Shown: positions 54,246-64,000 of the stretch, one piece after another | How positions within the stretch are numbered: the stretch's first letter is position 1 | How the letters are laid out: each line of letters opens with the position of its first letter | Made by a program: the position numbers and the translations under genes | The notes under the pieces: model-generated | Told to the model about the DNA's origin: nothing | What the model saw: the letters and a program-made list of their open reading frames with translations, nothing else | Database searches by the model: none | Origin: Promerops cafer | Lineage: Eukaryota; Chordata; Aves; Passeriformes; Nectariniidae | DNA: 64,000 bases | Assembly (NCBI GenBank): GCA_013398275.1 | Contig: VZSE01001774.1 | Coordinates: forward strand, 1-64,000 | Direction: 5' to 3'

Positions 54246-56409
54246 CTCCGCATCCTCCCCCGCCTCCTCCCCACCCCACACCTTGAGCTTCTAACTTTTC
54301 AGGGGCCGGCTGTAAACAAGACGTGGCATGTCACTGAGATTATCCTCCCATGGTGACTGCAGAGGGGATAAATAAACCAGGAAACAGATGCTTCCCAAGC
54401 TGGCATGGGGAGCCGACACCAGCTCCAGGCAGATGCCTGGCTCCTTGCGCTGGCACACGCAGGTACCCGGCAGCCAAAGGGATGGGAGGATGCTAAAAAA
54501 AAGCATCTGCACTCCATGCATCTTTCAAGGATACACTGGAAAATCCTGGAAATCTGCTTCCTTCCTCGTGCCTGGCACAGCTCTGTGTTACCAGATTGCT
54601 TTAGCCACACAGGAATGTGATGAGCTCACATTGCAGGTGCCAGAAGATGGCACTCCAGAATGCACAGCTCTGTGCCTGGCTTTGCCAGCCCAATAAAGCC
54701 GAGGATGTCTCCCTGTGGCTGCTTTTATACCAGCTCATTACGTTACGAAAACTTTGGTGTGAGTTCTGCATGTTGTGACCATGAGGGCTGTTAGTTTGAT
54801 ATTCCTTCTCTGGTCCATAATGGCTAATCCAGGACATGTCTCCATGGGCAGGACAGGGGATGGGGGATGTAAGAAACTCAGCTTCTCCCATTTGTGAGCT
54901 CCCAAATATGAGCCAGACTGGGACCAGGAGCTAGGGAGGGCCATTCAGAGCAGAGAGGAGTCTCCACATCCACCTGCGTTCCTCCACTTGGGCATCCTGA
55001 ACGGCCACTCCTCTTGGCCAAAGCAGACCCAGAATATTTGGGCTCAGTCTTGAAGGCTGCACCAAGACAGGAATTCTAATATCTCATGATATCAAGAGCT
55101 GGTGACCCTAATATGGGTTTTCTTGCAGGGATTGGGGGAGGACTGATGGGAAGGAATGTGGAGAGCAGTGGAGGGGCACAAACACCCCCTCACTGTTCAA
55201 TCTCCCCTTGGCAGGGAGCAACAAAGTCTCTCTCTGTCATTTCCCACCCTCTGCCTTCAGGAGGGGGAACCAACAAGCTGAGGGAACCCAAAACTTGGGG
55301 CAAGGAGGGACCTGCTCAGAGCTACAAAATCACACGACTTTTACAGGCACTGCAAATGTGCTGCGGAGGAGCGAGGCACAGACCGAGGCACAGGAGGCAT
55401 CCAAAGAGCAAGGCAGGAAAAAGCTAAAAAAGACGGATGGCAAAGGCAGGTTCTGAGCATCTTGTCCTGTTCTGGGCCTGCTGGGGCAGTGCTGTGTTCA
55501 CACCTAATCCAACTCCAGCCACGGCTGGGTGAGCAATCAATAATGCTGTGATGGCACGGGTGGCTAAAAAGTCTTGAGGGACAGAAATCCGATGCTGAAC
55601 TCCAGGTAACGTGCTGCAGGGGGGTGGTGAGGCTCTGCCCAGGCAGCTGTAATGGCATGACAGCCCGAGGAGAAACTGAAATTACTCACTGCCAGACATC
55701 CTGGCTGGATGCTGCTCCCTCCTCCTCCACTGCTTCGGGGAGAAAATGCTGCTGGGGAGCAGACTCCAGTTCAAGCTGTCACTGTTCCTCTGGGCTGCCA
55801 CGCCAGACGGGGCTCTCCCAGGTTTTGGAAGCACCAAGTCTTTCTCCAGGCCCAGGTAAACATGCCCTTGTGGCAATGCCAAGGAACCTGGGATGCTCCA
55901 TAATATGCTACAAGTGTTGGATAAAGAGGATGCAAACTGCAACCTCCCTTATCCTGGTATGTGATGGGAAGAGCACCCAGCACGAGCCATGGAGCCGAAG
56001 GAGATCAGTGTCTGGGAAGGTCTGTTCAGCCCCGGGGTTATGGCTGAAAGGAGAGGATGGAGGGAACAGAAGTACGAGGAGCAGGGGTGATGTCTGACCA
56101 ACCCATCATCAGCAGCACAACAGCAGCAGGGTAAAGCATCATCTCCAGATGCAACAGGAAAATAATGACCTTGATCCCACTGCTCTCATCCTGACCTCTG
56201 GAGCCTCCAGTGTTTTCCAAATCAGAGAATCCAACTGAGGAAATCCAGATCAGCATTTTGGGTTTTTTCCCTCTTGGAAACCCCATTTCCTCTTTCTTTA
56301 CTCCCTTTACCTTGCCCTCGCGTGTCCCGCACCTGTGTGACCTGCTCTGCCCAGGCAAGGGGACACTGGGCTCCTGCTGTCCCTTCATCACATGTGCCCA
56401 TGGTCCTGC
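54246..56409. other. unique sequence, no gene seen
   Basis: About 2.2 kb without a recognised interspersed repeat. The frame at 55624-56097 (+, 157 codons) contains a possible donor CCCAG|GTAAAC at 55857, but no matching acceptor or domain was found. Confidence 0.45.
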
Positions 56410-56610
56410 TCAGCAATTCTTGGAGCATCAAGCTAATTAATCTATCACTCAATGAAATTGCACTGAGCATTAATGAAGCCATTTAGTATTCACGCAGAAA
56501 CTTCTCTCTCCATTTCCACAAGTGCTCCATTGTAGATCAGCATTTGTTGGGCAGTAATTAATGGTACTTAATCCTTAAATCCTTAAATTGTTTCTAATTT
56601 GGTAAGCAGC
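56410..56610. promoter_or_regulatory. candidate conserved non-coding element
   Basis: Block with CAAGCTAATTAATCTATC, GAGCATTAATGAAGCC, GGGCAGTAATTAATGG and two copies of AATCCTTAAAT around 56570-56588. Dense TAATTAAT-type homeodomain words. Confidence 0.4.
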
Positions 56611-57163
56611 AGAGTTGCACCAATCCATGTCTTTGCTGCATTTCTGTGGAGCTGTTTGAGACCCTTCCCTAGGTTATCCAGAGGTTCCCCAGGGGCTGTG
56701 CCAGGGAAGGAAGGCTCTCAAACTTTCCCTCATTTTGGTGACTTTCTGAAAAATTACTTCATCTCTTGTACACCTGTGTGTCCATTTGTGTAACTAAGGA
56801 AAATGCTTATTTTCCCTCAGGAGGTCAAGTCGATAGCACAAAGAGCTCCTAAAGTAAAGGGGTAGATGTGTGGGAGAGTGGAGATTTCCACCTTTTGATT
56901 TCCCATGCGTGTCCAGAAGCTGGGGAACACTGAGGCACAAAGTGAGACAACAGGAGCCTTTCACTCCTTGCTTAGCTCTTTGAAATTGCTGCTCATTCAC
57001 CAAGAGATGAAGGAGCACTTACTGCTCCTCACACGTTTTATGGAAGCTCTGAGCACCGGCCCCATGCAGCCACAGGAATAAATGAGTGAGCAAACACCTT
57101 CCCTGATATGCAAACAGATACAACAGACGGGTCCTTTTCTTCCCCTGTGGTTTTCTTTTGAAG
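56611..57163. other. unique sequence left of the candidate exon
   Basis: No repeat recognised. Its right end (57131-57163) is the pyrimidine-rich tract and AG acceptor of the candidate exon. Confidence 0.5.
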
Positions 57164-57304
57164 ACAACCAGAGTTTCATGTCAAAACAGCAGAACCAAAG
57201 GCGATACAAGGCGCTGGAGGATTGGATTCTGACAATTAAAGGCAATATTGGGTCACTCTCCATGCAGCTCCAGGGGCTGGATGAGAGCATGGAAACAACC
57301 ACAG
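57164..57304 (+). CDS. candidate internal coding exon, family not recognised
   Basis: A pyrimidine-rich tract at 57131-57160 ends in AAG at 57161-57163, a good acceptor; CAG|GTATTT at 57302-57310 is a usable donor. Between them are 141 nt (47 codons' worth) open in one frame only, entering and leaving in phase 1, so the exon could be skipped without a frame change. The peptide includes YKALEDWILTIKGNIGSLS and looks like an amphipathic, possibly coiled-coil helix with hydrophobic residues every 3-4 positions. No other exon of the same gene is recognised in the window. A second donor of better sequence, CAAG|GTGAGT, lies at 57341-57350, but the frame meets TAA (57325-57327) before it. It may be a real exon of a neighbouring gene with long introns, a poison exon, or chance. 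Confidence 0.38.
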
Positions 57305-58109
57305 GTATTTGGATGACCTACTCCTAATCAAGCTGCTGATCAAGGTGAGTCCATAACACCCCACCACCCCAGCAGAAGTGGGGGTTTTATTCTTCTTTCA
57401 GCTTTCTTGCTGAAACCAAGCTGGTTTCTCCTCCTCTCTTCACTGGAAGACTGTTCAGTCTTACCCACAGTATCCACTTGAAGAAAACCATCCATTATTT
57501 TGTACACAAAGCAACCCCCAACCCTCTCAGCTTTTCCTTACTGACAGCTTTCCAAAAAAATCTTTCTTTTCTGGACACACTTTGCATTTATCCCGCTGTG
57601 CAATACCCCAGCTTCCCACCTCTCCAAATGTTTGGATACACTCTGTGTTTGCTTCCTCAAACAGTGACCAAATATTTGAGGTTTCTGGTTTGTTTGGTTT
57701 TCTTGTTCTCCAGTGAAAGTAAGCAGGGAAAGAAAAACATAAGGGGAGGGGAAACACCCATAAATCTCCCAGTGGTTACTCATCAAGCTGGGCCAGGGAA
57801 GAAAAAATTCCCTTTCTCACCCCTTTTCTGGCCACCCAATCCTCCCATTCCTGCCCCACTGTTAGGCAGGGCTGTATGACAGATAATGGCCCTATGAGGA
57901 GACAAACCCCCAAAGCTGAGGGCCTGTGCTGTCGTTCCATGTGCCAAATCCACAGCCCTTTTTAAGTGCCTGCTGTGGGAGCGTGCTGGAGAAATGCAGA
58001 CTCACTCCTTGCACAGGCTCTTTCGGCAGAGGAAACCTCCAGCTGCCTCCAAAAAGGGATTGAAAAGGTCTCTGGTTTGCGGCTGCTGAAGGGGTTAGAT
58101 GAGAAGAAG
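57305..58109. other. unique sequence right of the candidate exon
   Basis: Starts with the two possible donors. No repeat or further exon recognised. A frame at 57478-57879 (+, 133 codons) has no domain. Confidence 0.45.
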
Positions 58110-58465
58110 CGCTTACAACATTTTTTGACACCACACTTTGATCAATTGGATGGATTTAATATTACAGAAATATTTCATTTTTCAATGCGGATGGGAGAGA
58201 GAGAAAAAAAAATCTAATCATCCATCCAGCAGGCCTCTATATTTTTCATAATTCACTGGAAAGAAAAGTAAAAAATACAATCCCCCAAACCTCTGATTTA
58301 AAATCCAGCTTAACTCGAGGTAATTTCTATCATTAGTTCAAACTGTGCTATCTTCACTCTCTCCTTATTTTTCAAGACATAGTTCTGTTTTTTTTCCAAG
58401 GTATTATTTAATCAAAGTAGCATCTAATTGTGTTTTCTCTCTGCATTCATTTTTAAGGAGGTAAT
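58110..58465. promoter_or_regulatory. candidate conserved non-coding block
   Basis: AT-rich unique block with GATCAATTGG, GGATTTAATATTACAG, TCTAATCATCC, TTTTTCATAATTCAC, GGTATTATTTAATC and GCATCTAATTGTG words. Its left edge overlaps a frame (57966-58217) without recognised features. Confidence 0.35.
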
Positions 58466-59379
58466 GAATGGTGTGGGGGAAACAGCACGATGACTTCATG
58501 CCAGGGAAGGTGGATGGGGCAGAATCCCACACACGGAATCAAATCTGTTCTCACAAATACCAAAAGAAAGAAACAAGCCACTGGAGAACATCAGGGAGAG
58601 GTTTCCACCTTCCACCTCTGCAAGGTGACACTGAGGAGGCACCTTCCCAATAACACAATTAAGGAATTAATGGGAGACTCCTCAATTCTTTGGGAGGTGA
58701 ACCAGGTAGGGGACACTTGAACAAAGTCATCGCTAATGAACTTGGCGCATTCATCAGGCAGGAGATGTCCCAGAGCCTGGCTGAGCTTTACAACGTTTAG
58801 AGCACAAGTCACCTTCTCCTTTGAAGGGGAATCAGTCCAAAAGCCACCCTTCAGTATGCAAATCCTATCCCAGGAATACTTCTTAAGGATGACAGACCTG
58901 CCCGTGCCTTGTGACGAGAAGGAGCAGCAGTGTAGGTCCTGCCTAAACTAAAGGTCTGTGACCCCTTCCAAATGAAACCTCTTCCAAAGTCATCTCTCTG
59001 CCCTTGGTCTCTTTCTTCCCATCTCCCTCTGCCTCTGATTTCCTTGGATGTGTAAAACAGATGATGATGGGGGAAGAGCAGCATTATTACACCTTGAAGC
59101 AGGGCAAGGTCTGGAGGACAGGAATGACCAAGGGCTGTCCAAGACACTCAGCAAAGTGTTTCTGTTTATCTGGTTTCCAGACCTTCTTGAAAAAAAATTC
59201 CCCAAAAACCCATGGAAATAAACCCAGCCAAAGTATGCTGGAGAAATGAGGTCAACAGGAGAAACACCCAATTAGCGGTGTTTTGTGGCTGGACGTGGTG
59301 TGCCAGCTGGGATTCCGGGAGTTGCTGTGCCTCAGGAAAAAGAAGAGAAGCTTAAAATAATAACATCTAGTGCTCAGAG
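58466..59379. other. unique sequence, no gene seen
   Basis: A CAG|GTAGGG word at 58703-58711 could be a donor, but no acceptor-bounded frame was convincing. No repeat recognised. Confidence 0.45.
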
Positions 59380-59480
59380 AGCATTTTGCATCTTCCCAGT
59401 GTGACATGAACTTTAATTAGTTTGTGAGTCGAGACGCTGCTAGGCGAGTGAGAGATATTGGTGCAACATGACCCGTGCCA
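59380..59480. promoter_or_regulatory. candidate conserved non-coding element
   Basis: Short block with GAACTTTAATTAGTTTG, GTGAGTCGAGACGCTGC, GGCGAGTG and GAGATATTGG words: AT-type sites with three retained CpGs. Confidence 0.3.
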
Positions 59481-61847
59481 GCGGCTCGTGTGGAGCTGTG
59501 GGGGCTGTGTCCAGTCTGGGGAGAGACAACTCCAATGCTTCCAGGTGGCACAGGGAGGAGGAAAACTCCTGGCAGAGGCATGGAGCTGTCGGAGCTTCGA
59601 AAGGGGCGCTGGTGAATTCAGCTCCGGGGCTGAATTCCAAGACAACTCTGCTTACATGGAGGTGAGGTCATGGTTAAAAAAAATAACCCCCAGATGCTCT
59701 GAGCTTGAGCAGCAGCACCTGAAATGAGAACTGCAGGGTGGGGATGGAAAGTCTCCCACTTCCATCCTACAGAGGCTTGGGGTGCTGCTGGAGGCACACA
59801 TTGGGAAACACGGGAGCTCAATCACAACAGGCAGTTGGGATTGGACTTCAGTCTTTCTCCAGAAGACATGTGCTCTGGAGGAGATTTCTGATATCAGAGA
59901 CAGGGGTCAAAGGGAGAATTGCTCATTTTCCCATTGGAAATATTCCCCCCACAGAGCTGGTTCATGCCAGGAAATGCTGTTCCTGGTGTGGTTCCTGACT
60001 GGCTGAAATGGCAGCCAAGAGAAATTAGATGGCTCGGAAGTTGATGAGGCCTCTCCTCATTAGCAACCCAGTAACGTGGGCAAAGACTTGTTTATTGTCT
60101 CCATCTGTGCCACCAGTGCATTTGTCCTGCTCCCTGCTTGTGGCGGGTGCTCAGGAGCGTGTGAGGGCTCACACTGATCCAAGATGACAAGAGATCTCCT
60201 GGAGCCCGCCAAGCCATGGCTTGTGCTCTCCGTACTGATGGCCTGGGGTCAACACCACGCTGATTCTGGCCAGAGGTGCAGCTCTCTGGAGCTCCCTTCG
60301 GTGCAAAATCCAATTAGCAAACAAGTGAACAAACCCCATCATGCTGGCCAGGCCATCAGCAGGGTGGGATTGGGAGCTGGAACATCCCACAGGGAATGAG
60401 CAGCTCCCACAGAACAGGCATGAAGGGCTGGCATGGAGGCTAAGGGCCAGGCTGATCCAATGGAACCCCAAATTCAACCCTGCAATAATAGAGATGCTGG
60501 TGGTCTCTATTCAGGTCAAGTGATGGGTGAATGAGAATATATTTATCCCCTCCTGCTCCTACCCCCACATTCCCTGAAATAGCAGGGAGTAGGCTGGGAG
60601 ATCTGCCTGGCCAGGCAGCACCCACACAGTGGCTGAAATGATAAAGAATAATAAAACTCCTGAAAACATCCTTCAGTGATTAAGAAATCAGTTTGGTTTT
60701 GACCAAGCATCCCATAGGCTGAAAGTGGAACTGCCATTCAATGAAGAGTCAACACCTGGTTTTACCCTGAAATACTGAAACAATGGTATAAAAATGAAAC
60801 AAAAAAATGGATTACTTGGTGAAGGGGCTACAGATCAGTGCGACACTAAAAACAAGAGAAGAGAGAAAGGCACAAGTGTTGTTCAGCTGTCACAGCTCCC
60901 GGGTCCTCGACTCTGCTCAGCTTTTGCCCTCGTCTGCTAATTTGCTTACTCCCCCAGTAACAACCTGGTTTTCCTTTAGTGGAGACAGCTTTAGCCTGAG
61001 GAAGATATGGAAAGCAATAAAAAAAATAAACTGTTTCTGGGTCACCACCAGTTCCAGTCCCCGGGGGTTATTCAAACAACAATTTCTCCTTCGCCTCTGT
61101 CAGAGCTGAGACTCAGCCCCCAAAGGCTCTTCCATCAATAACTCCTAAACCACCTTAAGGGCAGCAGGCTCACCCCCAGCAGGTTTTGAAGCCAGGGCCT
61201 CCTAGATCGCAGGTTTTGGCTGCACTGATGTATTTTACACAAAGAGATGATGCTCCTGAGGTCAGGGAGAGGTGTCACAGTCCAGGCAGGGTTGTGTGTG
61301 AGACACTGGCCCCCCACAGCCACCCATGAGCAGCTCAGCCACCTCTGAGGGCTGGGGTGTCCACAGGAGCCTCTCCTTGGCTTTGTGTCACCCAGACACA
61401 CTTGGGACAAACTCTCTGCATTCCTGAAGGGTTTTCCCTCAGCCACCATTAACCTCTGTGAGACACAGCTCTGGAGCAAAGCAGACACCCCAGTGACACC
61501 CCAAATTCACCCCAAGGCCCAGAGGGACACTCTGTCACAACTGGGATGAGAAGAAAGGCACCGTGGGCTGCTCAGGCCATGGGATCTGGCAGCAATATCC
61601 TCACCTGAACTGCCATTCCCCAGGGACACCAGGCACCTCCAGGAGCAGAGGGGCACTTCCCTGGAAAACCCAGCCTGTAACAGAGGTTTTCTGTAGGGAT
61701 TTACAGATAACAGCAACCTCCCCTTGCTCTGAGTGCAGCCAGCCCCTCTGTATGGCCTTGAGAAACCCATCCTGCACCTTCTGACTAAATTTCCCATTTA
61801 TAGGACCCCCAAACAGAGCCCCCTCAAGAGAATACTCCCATGGAGAC
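59481..61847. other. unique sequence, no gene seen
   Basis: About 2.4 kb with no recognised interspersed repeat or exon. Frames up to 117 codons (61135-61488, minus) have no domain. Confidence 0.45.
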
Positions 61848-62240
61848 AAGCTGGGAGAGTTGGGGGTGCTTACCTGGGGAAGAGAAGGCTCCAGGGAGCG
61901 CTCAGAGACCCTTGCAGGGCCTGAAGGGGCTCCAGGAGAGCTGGAGAGGGACTGGGGACAAGGGATGGAGGGACAGGACACAGGGAATGGCTCCCACTGC
62001 CAGAGGGCAGGGCTGGATGGGATACTGGGAAGGAATTGTTCCCTGCGAGGGTGGGCAGGCCCTGGCACAGGGTGCCCAGAGCAGCTGTGGCTGCCCCATC
62101 CCTGGCAGTGTCCAAGGCCAGGTTGGACAGGGCTTGGAGCAGCCTGGGACAGTGGAAGGTGTCCCTGCCCATGGCAGGGGTGTGGAACAAGATGAACTTT
62201 AAGGTCACTTCCCACCCAACCCATTCCATGATTCCATGCT
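61848..62240 (+). mobile_element. CR1 LINE 3' fragment, plus strand
   Basis: Sense CR1: GAGAAGGCTCCAGGGAGCGC, CAGGGCCTGAAGGGGCTCCA, GTGTCCAAGGCCAGGTTGGA, CAGTGGAAGGTGTCCCTGCC and the tip ACCCATTCCATGATTCCATG. Same subfamily as 48394. Frames of 207-222 codons on the minus strand here are repeat artefacts. Confidence 0.96.
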
Positions 62241-62890
62241 CAGCTCTCCTGAAATCCCTGCTCTGTTCAGGGTGGCCTGGAGGGCTCCAGCTGCTCGCTG
62301 TGGGCTGCTTGTAGATGCCACTCAGGCACACGGGGAAAACAAAGCTGCCCAAAGCAGAGCCAGGCTCGGGCAATCTCTCTTTCTGACACGGTGGCTGTGC
62401 TGGGAGACAAAAGGCTGCAGCAGAGAAGAATGAAACCGTAAAAGCAGGGGTGTCACAGAGCACACGGTGCCCTGAGAAACTTTCTGAAGAGAGGCACCTG
62501 AGTGGATTACGGGATGAGGCTCGGCTGCAGGGGAGCACCTGCCTGCAGTTGTTTGCACTTTGTCATCTCCAGCACCTGTTTGCTGTGGCTGAGCAGGCGC
62601 TGGGCTCAGCTGCTCCCAGCCCCAGCTCTTGCAACACGGACGTCTCACAGAAATCCCCTCCCAGGGCCTGACCCTGCAAACACGGCCTGTGGGACCACAG
62701 GTCCTGGCAGCACTGATGCCTTAGGATTTCAGCTTTTATATTTTCTATCTATTTGTAACCCTGCAGTTCTTTAGTGTAGAACTCCAAACTCCATACCCAG
62801 GGTCAGCTGCTGCTTCCCCATTTTGGGCAGGCACAACAATTCCTCTCCAGGCCTGGCAGTCAAGGACACCTCACTGCCTCAGGCCTGAGA
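62241..62890. other. unique sequence, no gene seen
   Basis: Nothing recognised between the CR1 fragment and the solo LTR. Confidence 0.5.
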
Positions 62891-63153
62891 GATGGAAACA
62901 AAAGTGAGTTGGGGGAGCAAACTTGGGGTGAATGACTTCATTACCTGCAGCTGGAATTGGCAGATTAACCCCCAATATGCAAATGGACCAAACTTATAAA
63001 AGTGTGAAAACCCCTGACCCGTCACCCATTTTGGGCGTAGCCACTGGGGGGGCTTTGTCTGCCCTAAATGTACGTGAAGGCCCTTCAATAAATAGAACTG
63101 CTTTTTATTCTTTTAATTCTGTCTGGCCTCTGTTTTAGGTAGCCCAAAAAGCA
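62888..63153 (+). mobile_element. probable solo LTR, ERVL-like
   Basis: Promoter and end signals in LTR order: TATAAA (62995-63000), polyadenylation signal AATAAA (63087-63092) followed by a T-rich stretch, then GTCTGGCCTCTGTTTTAGG and AGCCC, a 3' end typical of avian ERVL-type LTRs. No gag, pol or env frame and no primer-binding site follows, so it is a solo LTR. The 5' edge (TGAGAG at about 62887) and the 3' edge (GCA at 63151-63153) are approximate; no clear target-site duplication was found. Confidence 0.6.
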
Positions 63154-63764
<611 letters not shown>

Positions 63765-64000
63765 GAGGAAGAGGAGGAGAGGACAAGGAGGAGTTTAGAA
63801 AGAAAAAATGATGAAAATCCCAACACTTGAAAACTTCAAGGTGTAGTCAGATGTTCCAGTGCTCCCAGCCATGGGGATGATCTGGGCAAAGGGATAAGGG
63901 AGTGTCCTCTCTCACTTCAAGCCGTGGCCCTGTAACTGCAGCTTTATCCTCACCACACACATCCAGCCATCCATGAGCTCTCCGGGGCACAGACTTGCCT
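63765..64000. other. unique sequence, no gene seen
   Basis: Purine-rich start (63765-63800), then ordinary unique sequence to the window end. Confidence 0.5.

Noticed and set aside
55624..56097. Possible exon ending at CCCAG|GTAAAC (55857)
   Set aside because: The donor word is acceptable, but no acceptor with a pyrimidine tract bounds an open frame upstream, and the peptide looks random.
61601..62538. Minus-strand frames of 207 and 222 codons
   Set aside because: Both read antisense through the CR1 fragment at 61848-62240.

Overview
This window looks like bird nuclear DNA from a gene-poor stretch: an intergenic desert or long introns. The main evidence is 23 CR1 LINE fragments, nearly all 5'-truncated 3' tails carrying the avian CR1 terminal sequence (CCATGGGCAGGGACACCTT reading towards the tail tip in reverse, or GAATCACAGAATCA at the very tip), plus one short solo LTR with an ERVL-like 3' end. 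I saw no SINE-rich mammalian pattern, operons, bacterial genes or CRISPR. The species cannot be named from this; a songbird is plausible but only a guess.

No complete protein-coding gene can be supported. Open reading frames up to 264 codons occur, but they lie in GC-rich, repeat or low-complexity DNA and show no recognisable domain. Two short candidate exons are worth keeping. One (57164-57304, + strand) has a long pyrimidine tract, an AG acceptor, 141 nt of open frame with an amphipathic helix-like peptide, and two alternative GT donors. A weaker one (19482-19542, + strand) is an ATG in a strong Kozak context followed by a GT.

Layout: 0-3 kb is unique sequence with A-rich and purine-rich simple repeats and one AT-rich block. 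3-4.5 kb has a CR1 tail, a conserved-looking homeobox-type block and a CpG-rich islet with paired E-boxes. 4.5-21 kb is mostly unique sequence with scattered AT-rich candidate regulatory blocks (notably 7.2, 9.3-9.9, 12.0-12.9 and 18.2-19.0 kb) and three small CR1 tails. 20.8-23.5 kb is a dense AT-rich, motif-rich interval with one CR1 and a 13-bp inverted repeat. 23.7-28.1 kb is CR1-rich. 28.3-40.6 kb alternates candidate regulatory blocks (28.3, 30.4, 34.0-34.6, 35.4, 36.6, 37.4-38.0, 40.3 kb) with a few CR1 tips. 41-50.5 kb holds a 49-bp minisatellite and a second CR1 cluster. 51.5-51.9 kb is one of the strongest conserved-element candidates. 52.5-62.2 kb has two more CR1 copies and the candidate exon. 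62.9-63.8 kb holds the solo LTR and a compound hexamer/AAT microsatellite.

The many homeodomain-type (TAATTA-like), POU-like and E-box motifs in repeat-free AT-rich islands suggest that the window serves as a regulatory landscape for a nearby developmental gene. That is inference: conservation was judged only from the look of the sequence (repeat-free, AT-rich, motif-dense, short palindromes), with no alignment.
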